A stretch of 64,000 nucleotides of DNA. Origin: Amoebidium appalachense. Its lineage: Eukaryota > Ichthyosporea. Both the position numbers and the translations under genes were made by a program. The notes under the pieces were generated by a model, which was given only the letters and a program-made list of their open reading frames with translations, searched no databases and was not told the DNA's origin. Shown piece after piece: positions 38,243 to 60,745 of this stretch (position 1 is the first letter of the stretch; each line of letters opens with the position of its first letter). The DNA is taken from assembly GCA_963693365.1 (NCBI GenBank), contig CAVNZM010000013.1, positions 3,286,001 to 3,350,000 of the forward strand. Direction: 5' to 3'.

Positions 38243-38552
38243 AAAGAAAAAAAAAAGAACAGGGACTGCCTTCTGGTTCATTGTGCATTTCGGCAAATTT
38301 CTCCTCGCTCTCCAGTCATCTCCCCCCCCCCCCCCCCCCCCGGCCCCTCCCATCCCCCCCCCCCCCTCCTCTCTCCCCCTTCCCCCTCACCAACCCTCCT
38401 CCTCGCCCCCCCCCCCCCCCTTTTTCCCTGGTGACGTCCCTTTCAGAAAGACAAAAAAATGGGCAAAAATTTAACCATGCACAAAACTGCTTCACACAAG
38501 TATAGAACCTTAGGCCAAATTGGTTAACCCCCCCCCCCCCCCCCCACACAAA

Positions 38553-38583
<31 letters not shown>

Positions 38584-38594
38584 GGCAAAGAAGC
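33456..38594. other. Intergenic, no gene recognised
   Basis: Holds AT-rich 3' flank of the MaoC gene (33456-33720), C runs (33790-33815, 34620-34650, 34703-34731), G runs (34393-34424, 34480-34512), a C-rich block (35267-35403), the CA minisatellite (35410-35985), and further C runs (38210-38240, 38322-38420, 38527-38545) with a poly(A) at 38551-38584. Positions 36000-38150 are mixed-composition DNA. The frame 36153-36500 (+, 115 codons) has no recognisable motif or splice support. Confidence 0.55.
35410..35985. repeat. CA-based minisatellite
   Basis: Within a CA tract, longer units of about 50-70 bp recur with the words ACAAGCACACACAAATACAC and GCACACAACACACGCACAC (for example near 35681, 35761 and 35838), so the array has a higher-order period on top of the dinucleotide. 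Confidence 0.8.
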
Positions 38595-38760
38595 AGAACC
38601 CGATGTTAAGGTGGACCAAGCCGAAATAAAGCCAAAACCCGATTAAAACCAATCACCCAATCCACCAAACCAAACCCGAACTTAAAAAAAGGTTAAAAAA
38701 ACCGGTATCCGAACCAAAACCAAACCAACCCAAAAAGTAACCCAAACCAAACCCATCATT
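38595..38760. repeat. Cryptically simple AACC(A/G)AACC sequence
   Basis: About 165 bp of AACCAAACC, AACCCGA and AACCGGT words without a fixed period. It resembles the GC-rich CCGACC words of 3.1 and 3.95 kb with C/G to A/T changes. It is not a TTAGGG-type telomere repeat. It includes the CCAAT boxes of the following gene. Confidence 0.5.
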
Positions 38761-38768
38761 ATTTAAAA
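38649..38768 (+). promoter_or_regulatory. Promoter of the multi-exon membrane-protein gene
   Basis: Two CCAAT boxes (38649-38653 and 38657-38661) are followed about 95 bp downstream by TTATTTAAAAT (38758-38768), about 55 bp before the proposed ATG. The order matches the CotH and UGDH promoters. Confidence 0.4.
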
Positions 38769-38822
38769 TCAGGAACGGCAAGTGCGCTGTACACGTGTGT
38801 GGTGTGCCCTGGTGCCACCCTG

Positions 38823-49446
<10,624 letters not shown>

Positions 49447-49828
49447 AACCGGAACTGACAGCGACGGCCGCAGTAAATTATTTTTTAATCTTTTTTTTAA
49501 TGCAAAGATTGGCTATTGCTCTGAGTGTGGACGGTTTGTATTTGCTTTCCTTTTTTTCTTTTTTTCCTGTGACACGAATCTTGCGTGGATAAACCTTCGC
49601 AAATGTGAATTTTCCGCATGTCGATCAATGGTTTGACCTTTAAGCGTTGGGATCGACAACATCAGCATGCTATTACATTACAAGAAAATGAAACTTTAAG
49701 GCATTTTGGTGTCTTTCAAGTCGACCTTCGGAACCAGGCCCCCGGATGGCTGCACCCTTGCACGTGCCATGAAACCGTTCGTATCCCATTTAATTTTGCT
49801 CCGGCTAAACTAGTGCTGCTGCCAGGGA

Positions 49829-49834
49829 AATAAA
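49829..49834 (+). terminator. Candidate polyadenylation signal AATAAA
   Basis: AATAAA lies 383 nt after the proposed stop codon of the membrane-protein gene and just before G-rich sequence. A downstream G-rich element is usual at cleavage sites. It gives modest support for the 3' end of that gene. Confidence 0.35.
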
Positions 49835-50040
49835 GATTGGGGGGGGATTCCGAGGGGAAGAGAGGGAGGAAGGGGAGGGGGGGGGGGGGGGGGGGGGGGG
49901 GAGGGGGGGGGAGGAGGGGGAGAAGAGCCTCGGGGAGAGAGAAAGAGAGGCAGGGAGAGAGAGGGGGGCAGGGGGGGGGGGGGGGGGGGTGCACATGAGA
50001 GAGCTCTAGAAAGATCATGGTGGGTGGGTGTGTGTGCAAC

Positions 50041-50110
<70 letters not shown>

Positions 50111-50741
50111 ACACAGTACGTGTGTTCACAATTGTGTGTGTGTGCAGCCATGGGCCAAGGTGTGCTTGACAATGTGTGTCATGGTCATTTTTTAAATTTA
50201 AACGCCAAATCTGATTCATCGTAGTGGCACAGTGGTCACAGGAATAAGTAAGAATATCTTGCTATATAAAACAATAAAAAAAAGTATGAATATGGCGATA
50301 GGCTATTCAAGTCTAAGACGGTGGCACTGTAATGATCAGTGGGCAGTGGCCTTGCCTGGTGGGTTTTTCCCCTTTCTATCGGGGTACCGATGGATAGGTG
50401 GTGCCGCATACTATTAGCATATGCCATGGCGCTCGGACCAAAGAAAGTAAAGTTTTTAATTTATTTTTATTGTGAAAAAGGCTTTTTTTTGGGAAAGAAC
50501 AGGCACTGATCCGGTTTCCACCAACTCAAAGCCAAAATAACCATAAATGGTTCGATTTCGAAAATCACCTCCGGAGGTGATTTCGAAAAGACGAGCGGCG
50601 TGTTTGGCACGACACAAGTTCGTATTCGAGATACCGGTATTGCGCGAAAAGACGAATACGATGAAAAGACGATATGATATAACAGCGCTGCCAAACACGC
50701 CCTTATTATTATTTTTTTGGGGTGGGGGGATATGGAGAGGG

Positions 50742-50779
<38 letters not shown>

Positions 50780-51617
50780 ATTATTCGATCAAATACTTTC
50801 GGAAATTGGCAAGAGAGTTGCACGTGTACATTCGACAAAACCGCGTAACTACTGAGATGTCACGTTCGTTGGGGCAACGGAAGAGAACGCAAGAACTTTG
50901 GCTGAAATCACCATAGAGACTGACGCCGAGCGCGCCTTCGAGTCAGACTCTCTGCACTATTTGCAGACTAACGGAGCCGGCAAAATCTAAAGGTACTTTC
51001 ATAAGGCGTATTCACGCTCTCACTGGGCGATGTTGCAGGGCAGCACACAATTTAAAATTTATGGACACCACCACGCTTGGCCTGGTCACAGTGACCCCTA
51101 AGGGTGTGTGCCGAGGTGAGCCTCAGGCGGCACACCCACAGTGTGCACTGTGCACACACTCCAGATTCTGCACACTGTTATGTCAGCACAGACACCAATT
51201 ATGATATATGTACCGTGACTGCCAGCCCGTGGCACATATCGCGCTGCCCGGGTACACAATCGCAAATGTTAAAGTTCTCAGAGTCTACACACATGCACAT
51301 ATGTTCGCAGCGGTCAACGACACACTTTTAAGCTGCCCGCAGTGACGTGTACAGCGTGCGCATGCACCCACACGTGAACATACACACCGTGGCACAGTAC
51401 ACACGCACGCACACACGCACACATGTCGTGACACACATGTGTACACACACAGACACAGTCACACACAAACACAAACAAACACAAACACACACACACACAC
51501 ACTGACAGTGTTACACACATACACAAGCACGCACATACATGCACACATACACATGTACACACACGCACGCGCGCGCCGCCGCACACACACTAGTGGTTCA
51601 ACAAAGTGACCGTGACA

Positions 51618-51715
<98 letters not shown>

Positions 51716-52665
51716 CGCGCGCGCGCGCGTCGACGTCATGCACGCACGCACGCACACACGCACGCACCAACGCACGCACCCACCACACCCACACGGGTAC
51801 ACACATATGTAAACCCGCACACTCACACACTGTGACATTGTGCACACACCCACCCACACACACACACGTGTGGCGCGCACACACAAAGTTCCGCACAGAT
51901 TTTATGTACTGTGCAACTCAATTCATGGCCCCGCGCCGGCATATGCATGTGGTCTCCATTTTTATTTTTGTTTTTGAATTCAACCTGACGGTCCGTGACA
52001 TTGAGCCTCATTGAATCGGCTGTTAACTTGATGTTCATCCGGGCAACATTTAAAATACCATCTGCCTCCTAATATTTACGACTCATGATCATTTTTTTTA
52101 GTCTTTCTTTAACAATAAAGTTTCAGTTCAACCGAAGTTCGCGTTTCTTTTCAACTCCGGTAATTATTTCAACACCGCTTATACCTGCCATGATTTTGCT
52201 ACTATTTACGTGTTTAATGAATCATTTTTTCGCACTTCTGAACAATCATTTAGTTTAAGGATCGGATGGGACCACCAAAGTCTCGGCGACTTTCACTAGG
52301 TTCAAGTTAATAGAACACAGCTCGGTGACACGTATTATAGTATTCTCTGCGCATGCCATAAGACTCCACTAAACGTTAAGAATTACTACTAACGGTACGT
52401 GAAGATGTAAAACAGTCTCTCAATGTTTTAGTTTAGAATTTCATTCACTGAAGGTTAATTCGGGCTGAACCCTAGGCCTCACATGCACAACTGCTACTTT
52501 GCTTACATGCATCATCATCTTTCCCGTTTGTTCATCTATCATCCAATCAGGGTTCACAAAACCATACTACAAGTATGAGAGTCTAAGGCCGTAAACATCC
52601 CCGGCACCGTGTATGTACCGCAATAATTTGAAAACAGCGAACATTCTTGCCCAGGCCCAGTGTGT
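49835..52665. other. Intergenic, no gene recognised
   Basis: Holds G runs (49876-50000), a GT run (50042-50110), the second fold-back element (50553-50705), a G run (50748-50778), and impure CA/GT-type sequence (51340-51890, with a pure CA stretch of about 85 bp near 51627-51712). The 3' flank of the forkhead gene follows. No coding frame stands out. Confidence 0.55.
50553..50705 (+). repeat. Fold-back (MITE-like) repeat, copy 2
   Basis: Contains CGAAAATCACCTCCGGAGGT in an inverted repeat, GCGGCGTGTTTGGCA, CGTATTCG, GAATACGAT and a GCTGCCAAACACGCCC end next to TTA, in the same order as copy 1 at 924-1113. The end TGCCAAACACGCC is the reverse complement of the internal GGCGTGTTTGGCA. An adjoining G run lies 43 bp further on. 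Confidence 0.7.
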
Positions 52666-53868
52666 CTACTGGGTCACCTCCAGCATGGAGGTCTTATAGT
52701 TAGTGATGTCCATCAGCAACCACGTGGCCAGGTCAAAATCGAAGTTTCCAGAAGTTTGAGCGTTAACGCTGTGTGCGGAGGTGCCTGACGCTGTGTAGCT
52801 GGAGGGAAGAGGGAAGAAGGCGGGCTCGGTGTGAGGGTAAGGGTATGCTGCGGCTCGCGGGGTTCGAACCGGGTACGTTGTTGCGTGTGTGTCCAGGTCC
52901 GGCCCATCGATATCGGTCCACGCATCGGTAGGGCTGTAGCAAACTTTCATTGACTGGGGGCTAGCCAGAGAGCTGAATTCCTCAGCCACAATGGCTAGGG
53001 GCTGCTGTACAAACGGCACACTCTGCCCAGGAAGGATGGGCGATGACATCACCGAGACAGAGGCGGGGCTAGGGGATCGTGCAATGTTAACCCCGGAAAC
53101 GTTGGGGTGAAAAGGCTGGAAGTCCTCGTATATGGGCTCAGGGAGGCTGTGTGAGATCTGACGCTGGGGGAGACGCAGGTGTGGTGAGGGGAGCATAGAT
53201 GCTATAGCTAGGCCCGAGTTGAGCGATGGTGCGGGCAGGTAGGAGGCGGTGCTGTATGCTGACATCGATCGTTGAAGCATGTGCGGTGATGTTGCAGCCG
53301 GAAGCTGCGGTAGGCTCTGGGACCGACGTGGGGCGGGGGCCTTAGCGCGGGGGTTGGTTTTTGGGCCTGGACGAGACTTTGTTCCGGGCACACCCAGGGT
53401 AATATCTGTGCACGATGTCGAACCGCTGACGCTCTTAACCCTTCTCCGTTGCGCCTTCTGGGTGATGTAAACGCCATTGTGCGTGAAGTTGTCTCTCATG
53501 CTCTCGGTGATGGTCCAGTGCTTCGTGCGCTGGTGGCGTCCATCTCTAGCGCGCGCCTCAATGCGCGTGAAGCATTTGTGATGACTGAGAGTATGGCGTA
53601 TGCTGTTCTGCCAGCATGTCCAACTCTGGCCGTAGTAGGGGTATGTGCCGGAGATCCACTCGTAGATTTCGGTCAGGGTGCCGCGGCCATCAGGGCATGA
53701 GAGGATGGCCTTTGCGCAAAGTGTGGCGTAGTCGAACGGGGGCCTGCAGAGGGGGTCGCTGTGGTAGTTGCCTGCAAATTGGTCAAAACCGTGCAGGAGC
53801 CAAGAGGGAAGCTCAGGCGCCTCGGGGGTGGTGGGAGTGGGCGGGGTAGACTCTGCCATGTTTGACAT
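52666..53868 (-). CDS. Forkhead-domain transcription factor
   Basis: A nuclear DNA-binding regulator of 400 aa in one exon. The forkhead domain spans about residues 41-125: CRPPFDYATLCAKAIL (helix 1), TLTEIYEWISGTYPYY (helix 2), and the recognition helix WQNSIRHTLSHHKCF at 86-100 with the base-contacting Asn88, Arg91 and His92 retained. It differs from the usual NSIRHNLS by Thr at position 93 and has an unusual Cys41 before RPPF. The rest is low-complexity Pro/Ser/Ala sequence, with an acidic-hydrophobic C-terminus (GNFDFDLATWLLMDI) that could be an activation segment. I chose ATG 53868 (A at -3) rather than the in-frame ATG at 54030, whose added 54 residues fall in the probable 5'UTR. A TATA box lies at 54084-54091, and a strong hairpin (54021-54044) lies in the predicted leader. 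No subfamily can be assigned. Confidence 0.93.
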   Translation of the reverse strand: MSNMAESTPPTPTTPEAPELPSWLLHGFDQFAGNYHSDPLCRPPFDYATLCAKAILSCPDGRGTLTEIYEWISGTYPYYGQSWTCWQNSIRHTLSHHKCFTRIEARARDGRHQRTKHWTITESMRDNFTHNGVYITQKAQRRRVKSVSGSTSCTDITLGVPGTKSRPGPKTNPRAKAPAPRRSQSLPQLPAATSPHMLQRSMSAYSTASYLPAPSLNSGLAIASMLPSPHLRLPQRQISHSLPEPIYEDFQPFHPNVSGVNIARSPSPASVSVMSSPILPGQSVPFVQQPLAIVAEEFSSLASPQSMKVCYSPTDAWTDIDGPDLDTHATTYPVRTPRAAAYPYPHTEPAFFPLPSSYTASGTSAHSVNAQTSGNFDFDLATWLLMDITNYKTSMLEVTQ

Positions 53869-54020
53869 TTTCGTCGGTGTGGAGATGTGCGTACGTGTGA
53901 GCGCTAACTCGGTGCTTTCAGACTCTTTTACGGAATGCGAAAAACTCGAATGTACAGCAATTATTTGGCTCAGTAAGTACCTCAATGGTACCAAAAAAAA
54001 CCTCGTGCGCAGAAAATGCT

Positions 54021-54044
54021 TTTTTCGCACGGCGGTGCGAAAAA
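54021..54044 (-). promoter_or_regulatory. Hairpin in the 5' leader of the forkhead gene
   Basis: TTTTTCGCAC and GTGCGAAAAA form a perfect 10-bp stem with a 4-nt loop. With transcription expected about 30 bp after the TATA box, the hairpin would start about 10-20 nt from the 5' end of the mRNA, a position where stable stems reduce ribosome loading. It could equally act as a DNA-level palindromic protein site. Confidence 0.45.
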
Positions 54045-54083
54045 TTTAATTGTTGGTTCTTCACCATGTGCGTGGGTGGTGTC

Positions 54084-54091
54084 TTTATATA
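54084..54091 (-). promoter_or_regulatory. TATA box of the forkhead gene
   Basis: TATATAAA on the gene's strand, about 215 bp before the ATG. An inverted ATTGG (CCAAT on the gene's strand) lies at 54208-54212, about 120 bp further upstream. Confidence 0.6.
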
Positions 54092-56635
54092 GGCCGCAGG
54101 CAGCCAGCTGCGGCGGTTCAGACTGGCGCATGACAGGAGTCCAATCATATGTCAGCTTGTATCGAGTGTGCGAAAGGCGCACGGCCCTGACCACAGGGTG
54201 TGCAATTATTGGCCTGCGCAGTGCCTCACGGGCACCATTCATCAGTTTCAAGTATCTGCCCACTGTGAACTTGTCCTTAGTAGTGCCACTATGTAGACGA
54301 GGTATTGTTGAATCAACCTAATTGAGTTAAGATCCCTTTTTGCGATTGTAGGGTTATTTTTATGGCCCCTGATATTGTTCTCAGTTCCCCAAGTGCTCCT
54401 CGTATACATATTGAGCCGCGCTGTCACTTTGAAGTTGTGCCCCTGGCGGCCAGATGCATTCCACAGAAAACCTCAGAATCTTGACACATTGCCTGTAGGA
54501 CAATGTAAGCATATGAGCACTATTATATGATCGTTCAGCAAAAAAGTGCACTTTTCCACCTGTTGTATCTAATAGTTTGTGCCAAAACGTTTAATTTATG
54601 TTTTGGCACAAAGAAACACGCGAAAGTGCGAGTGGCCTGCAGCTGCCACACAACGTCAGCAGGGCTGCAGGGGATTTATGCCGTGCATTCCAGGCTCAGG
54701 CATCGTCCAATGGCAACTAAAGACATCACATTCCTAGCAATGGCAACAACGGCGGGTGCGCTCGCTCTCGTACACACATTCTTCACCACATATTCGTGAT
54801 GAAAATGATTCCCGCGGGCTCTGCCACATCGAGCCGTCTTGATGGCATATTAAATTTTACACATAATCCTACTTTTTTATTGTATATACGTCCACTTTTC
54901 ACCTGGCATTTCTGTGCACGTAAAACAGATGTATATTGCTTTGTGTACTGTACCACGATGCCTAGCTAAATCCCCTGATTCTGTTGTAGACTGTACACAT
55001 GTAAACACACACAGCCTACCTAAAAATCAAGTTGATTTATTGGGAAGCTGACATCATTGGCAAAGCGATGATGGCAATGGCAAATTGTGATCTGGTATAT
55101 ATATTGTTTTATTTCATGATATCGATATCTCATCTAATACTTTGGGGAGTTCCGGAGAGCTCAAACCGAGCAGTGCACTACGGCATTGCGAACAATGCCA
55201 TATGCATTTGGCCTGATGTTTTTGCGACAAACAGAGGAACCGAGATTAGAATTCATATGCATTTCAAAATGAGCCAAAAGCAATAATTCATGACATGTGG
55301 ATAGGTTTTATTGGCCGCTTTTACATTCCGTGGTGTCTCAAACCAATCAAATTGACTGCGCTAACTACCAATTAGGTTCGATATTGGCATGTGCGCTGAC
55401 AGTCCGGGAGCCTTGGCCTTGCTATCCGATTTTTGACGGCCGAACATTTATGCAATGCTGTGCGTAAAACAGAACTAGAAGCATGGGAAGCGAGCAGCAC
55501 TATATTATTCTCCTAGATTTCAGTTTGCAAAGGTGAGCCATTTCAATCGTTTGTGGTAGCTTTGTAAGTTCATTGAGCCCAGATATCGAATAGGAGGGAT
55601 TTAAAAGACCAATCATCATTGAGCCCTGCACTTGTTCAAGAAAGCAACTGCGGGTGACTCGCCGGACATGTACATTAGTACCGTGTGCTGAGCTGTGTTA
55701 CAGTGTGTACAGAGTACATACTGTACGCATGCATAGAATGATCTTTTTCATAAGTTCTACCACGCGTTAAGGGCAAATTTTAATATAGCTAGGCTGGGCA
55801 GGCTTTCAACCGTTTCGAGGGGCTGTTTTTTTCGAAATTGAGCATATCATTAGGCCTGTTCAAATGGGAATGATCTAGATCAACTCCGAGTGTAGATCAT
55901 TCTCATCGATATCTCAGAGCCGCTCACTGAGGATGCATTCTTTCACCCCGTCCGGAATTTAGTCAAGAATGCCTTGGAACCGTTCTTTTGTGTCTTACGC
56001 TTGTACCTTGATCGTCAGATGATTAGTACACGTACGCGTGAAATCAAATAATAATATTCAGAATCTGGTGCGCAGACGTGTGGGGTCTATCGACATCTGC
56101 CACTAGTACTCCCTGGCTTGCAATAACGGTGTTTGTACGGCAGTTGAACTCGTGTGACATTAATGCAATTGTAACAGCAAGGTGCTTGAGTCGATATGCA
56201 TGTGCACGCTTAGGCTGTGATGCTAATTAGAAAGTTTGGTAGGTCCGTCACCGTAACAAATCGGCAACTCCGGCAATTTATCGGTGTCTGGCTCGGGAGA
56301 CGTGTCACATGATACTATCTATCATCACGAGGCAGAGTCGCTCGGAATGCAATCGTCGACGTCAACTCTCCAAAGTGCCACTTGCAATTGCTACCGTAGC
56401 TGCTAAATACAGCTGTTTTGCATACTATGATATACTAACATGGTTGTATGTATACATGTACATAGTACTGATGAATACTCGGGTGCACGCGTGGCACCCA
56501 AAAGGCCTCAATGACATGCGTATTATGCGTCAGTACTAGGGAGTAGTAGTTTCCGTACATACGTATATATATACTATATACGAGGGCTTGTACACATGAA
56601 CGTGGCAAGCTGATATGTACCGTGATATGATATAT

Positions 56636-56834
<199 letters not shown>

Positions 56835-57858
56835 ACATAATTCATGCATGAATATTATTAATAAATAGAACGTTATTACATATGCATGTCTCATGACCAT
56901 ATGGCCATGGTACCGGTCAACATGTGTGCATGTAAACACAGACATACACGACCCACCGCAAGCCGACCTATTATCATAACGACTCAGTAACCTAGATGCT
57001 CATTAGCTGAGTGCTAGCTCTAGCTAGGCCTGCATATGCATGGATATGGCAACTCATTATATAATGTCACGGTACTGTAGCTACTACTGTAGCACATGCT
57101 GCTAGTAGGCTAAGCTTATCATTATCATTATCATAAGTTGCCTGTCACCGTGCAGTGCCACTGGCACGTGCACGTGCTGCACTGGGGAATCAGCCGAGGC
57201 CGATGTCTCCCTGCCGATAACACGGGCATATACGTATCAAGGCAGGCATACAGGTGAGTACCGCAGGCCCCCTCAGACGAAAGTGACGGCAAGCTGTTGT
57301 ACATGTTATGGCATTGATATGCCGTGTGCGCTAACACGTGGTCCCGCGTGCGCCTGGAGCCACTGCAGCTGGCCCTCGCTGGCGGACGGCCTCCGGAGAT
57401 GCACACAACGGACCGGAGTGTCGACATAGAACTACCGAATTCGACATATTGGTGTAATATTTTACTAGGCTACACCCACGCATTCCCCCATACTGGCCGT
57501 GACCCCTCGAACATACGCGCGATTCCATATATTAGTCGGTATGTATACGCGCACACGTGTACACGCACAGTCACCGTGGCTAACACACTGATTAGCCTAT
57601 AGTATACGCTATTGATTTTCGGATACAATAAGGCTTGTGTGACCATCGAAAACCTCACTTCACCGATTACCGTGTACCATTGATCACAGTGTCCACTATA
57701 ACATATAGCCATACACCGGCTCGAACCAGTTCGCGTATAGCTACTTGGGACGCCTAAGGCAGGGACTAAGTCCGCTGGTGTGTATTTTTACATTCTAGAC
57801 CAACACTTAGCTAATGAACGAGTGGTGATGCGCTCCTTAGGTCACCGTTCATTTTGGT

Positions 57859-57910
57859 GTAACTAACGTTGGCAGAGCACCCTTGTAAGCTCACTGGTTC
57901 TATTCACACT
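57859..57910 (+). pseudogene. Degenerate tRNA(Thr)-like fragment
   Basis: GTTGGCAGAGCACC, CTTGTAAG (a TGT anticodon with normal flanks) and CACTGGTTCTATTCAC occur in the order and near the spacing of a tRNA D arm, anticodon loop and T arm. However, the anticodon and variable regions are shortened and the T stem does not pair. It is not a functional tRNA; it may be a tRNA pseudogene or the head of a tRNA-derived SINE, or chance. Confidence 0.25.
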
Positions 57911-58088
57911 GCCTGTACACGGTTTATACATTTACCTAACTATAAATACATGGTATACAAGCCCGAGTATTATTATTAAACTACCACTCCGCGTCATCTA
58001 CTTCCCCATCTACAACATACACACGCGCGCGCGGTGGCACACACACTTCGTGTTACAGACTGTGACCCCCCCCCCCCCCCCCCCCCCC

Positions 58089-58387
<299 letters not shown>

Positions 58388-58872
58388 AAGTGTAGGCTAC
58401 GTGATGTAGCCGCGGCATGGAATGATGCTGTAGTATTACCACAAGTTGGGAAATTGTTGCTATCTATGCATGCGACTATCTAAATTGTTACTATGCATGC
58501 GACTATCTTAAGAGTAGAGGCCACACCGTGTGATGTACACATAATCAACGGAGAAAAATAATATTTATTCGATATTTGAAGTGATCATGATACAAATTGA
58601 CCCACGCAACTGGGTAACTGGCGGTACAATCAAACATTCAGTGAACAATAAACATAGAGATCGAGATTGACTGTCCCACTGCAAGTAAATATCGTCAGTA
58701 CACACACATATACACACACCGTGACATGGACGGACGGGGGCCGGGGTCCCTGGAAGATGAGGGGAGAGAGAGGCGAAGTCTTGAGGGGCGGGAGGGGGGG
58801 GGGGGGAGGGGGGGGGGGGGGGGGAGGGAGGGGGGGCGAGAGAGAAAGTGCGCGCCGCGCTCAGGGGGAGGG

Positions 58873-59229
58873 CCCAACCACATCGGCTGAGTGAACTTGC
58901 TCCGAGCAGAATTATTCTGCAAAAAGCAGAAATATTCTGCAAAAAGCAGTAAAAGCTAAAAGGCAGAATTATTCTGCTTAAGGCAGAATTATTCTGCTGT
59001 CGAAGGCAGAATAATTCTGCTTTTTGCAGAATAATTCTGCCTTTAGCAGAATATATTAAGAGCAGAGTGGTCATGCTTTTGCGGAACAACCCTGCTAAAA
59101 GTAGAATACTATTGAATCTGCTAAAAGGAGAGTGATTCTGCTTTTGCAGAATAATTCTGCTTTTTGCAGAATAATTCCGCTTTTGACGAATAATTCCTTT
59201 CTCAAGTTGGCTCTGCCGATGTGGTTGGG
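58873..59229. mobile_element. Fold-back element with terminal inverted repeats and mirrored 15-bp palindrome arrays
   Basis: CCCAACCACATCGGC (58873-58887) and its exact reverse complement (59215-59229) bound a 357-bp element. The similarity continues inward (GAG.GAACTTG against CAAGTTGGCTC). The inside consists of at least eight copies of GCAGAATTATTCTGC or variants. In the left half the copies read AATTATTC, in the right half AATAATTC, so the arms are mirror images about a centre near 58999-59003. Both flanks are G-rich simple sequence. There is no transposase frame; a non-autonomous fold-back DNA transposon is the likeliest class. Confidence 0.7.
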
Positions 59230-59382
59230 AGGGGGGAGGGGGGGGGGGGGGGGGGGGGAAGAGAGAGGGGGGGGGGAGGAGGAGAGGGAGAGGGAGGGAT
59301 GGAGGGTGAGAGATGGATGGGGGGGGAGGGGGGGAGGGAGAAAGAGAGGGAGAGGGAGGGAGGGAGAGAGAAAAAGGGAGAG

Positions 59383-59384
<2 letters not shown>

Positions 59385-59413
<29 letters not shown>

Positions 59414-59455
59414 CACTTAGTCTATATACATAGAGAGAGTGTGTGTGTGTGTCTC

Positions 59456-59536
<81 letters not shown>
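59385..59536. repeat. (TA)n and (GA)n microsatellites
   Basis: A TA run (about 59387-59412) and, after a short spacer, about 33 GA units (59471-59536). Confidence 0.95.
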
Positions 59537-59538
<2 letters not shown>

Positions 59539-59816
59539 CAGAGAGCCTGAGAGAGAGGGAAAGAAGGAGGAGAGAGAGACTGAGCCTCGGGGAAAGAGAA
59601 AATGGAACACAGAGAAAGACAGAGACCCTGAAGAGGTGGGGTGGAGGGTGTGTGTGTGTTGGGGGGGGGGGAGGGGGGGGGGGGAGGGAGGGGGGGGGGG
59701 GGGGGGGGTGGGGGGGGGGGGGGCTGGGGACTGAGAGAGAGCAGAGAAAGCTCGAGATTCTCAGAACGGTGTGTGTATGCATATTTTTGTCATGGTGTGT
59801 CAGCATGTGTCCCACA

Positions 59817-60128
<312 letters not shown>

Positions 60129-60381
60129 GACGGATCCATGCTAAACCTAAAGCTTGTCACTGTGTATAGTATTGCCTGATGACATAAGTGTATCATAGTA
60201 CAAGGCTGTCATTTCCAAGTATGTATGTACCGTATGTGTGATGTAATATTACAGGGGTCATTCAGGATTAAGATCATGATTCACATATAAAGCTATACGT
60301 CGTAACAAGTAGTACTAAATTTTTTTGGAAAAAAAAAAATAAGATTCTAGGGGCTACGAGGCTGGGGGAAAAATAAGATAA

Positions 60382-60382
<1 letters not shown>

Positions 60383-60419
<37 letters not shown>

Positions 60420-60462
60420 GCCTCGGGGGATCGGGCGGATTCGGGGGGGGGGGGGGGGGGGG
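60383..60462. repeat. Two poly(G) runs
   Basis: G runs at 60383-60418 and about 60444-60462, separated by AGCCTCGGGGGATCGGGCGG-type sequence. Confidence 0.95.
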
Positions 60463-60605
60463 AGACTTTGGGTTCCCTATTATAATGAGTCTAGTCTAGC
60501 ATTATTATTATTATTAATATTAGGCTGTGCACAAGAAAAGCCCTTCTGTGCAGCAGATCATATTTCTTTTCTGATTAGCTTCGTTACCAATCAACAGACC
60601 GAAAA

Positions 60606-60647
<42 letters not shown>

Positions 60648-60745
60648 TGACGTGTTTGTGTGTGCAACCGGCTAAGAAAGTCCGAGTTAGTGTAACGGTT
60701 TACATTAACGGGCCACGGTGCCCGGACAGGGACTCCCCGGCTCTA

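Noticed and set aside
38595-38760. Telomere-like AACCC words
   Set aside because: There is no regular period and no TTAGGG-type unit; the words are mixed with AACCAAACC and the stretch is flanked by ordinary promoter elements.
49618-49833. 71-codon frame ending LVLLPGK before AATAAA
   Set aside because: It could be a terminal exon in phase with an alternative route, but it is AT-rich unlike the other exons and needs two extra unsupported junctions; treated as 3'UTR.
54527-54799. 90-codon frame ending LAMATTAGALALVHTFFTTYS
   Set aside because: The hydrophobic end is suggestive of a tail anchor, but the upstream part looks random and no promoter or splice evidence supports it.
57131-57454. 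Possible two-exon gene with a 114-bp intron (donor 57252, acceptor 57365)
   Set aside because: Splice signals and phase agree, but there is no start codon in frame, no homology, and the opposite strand is also open.
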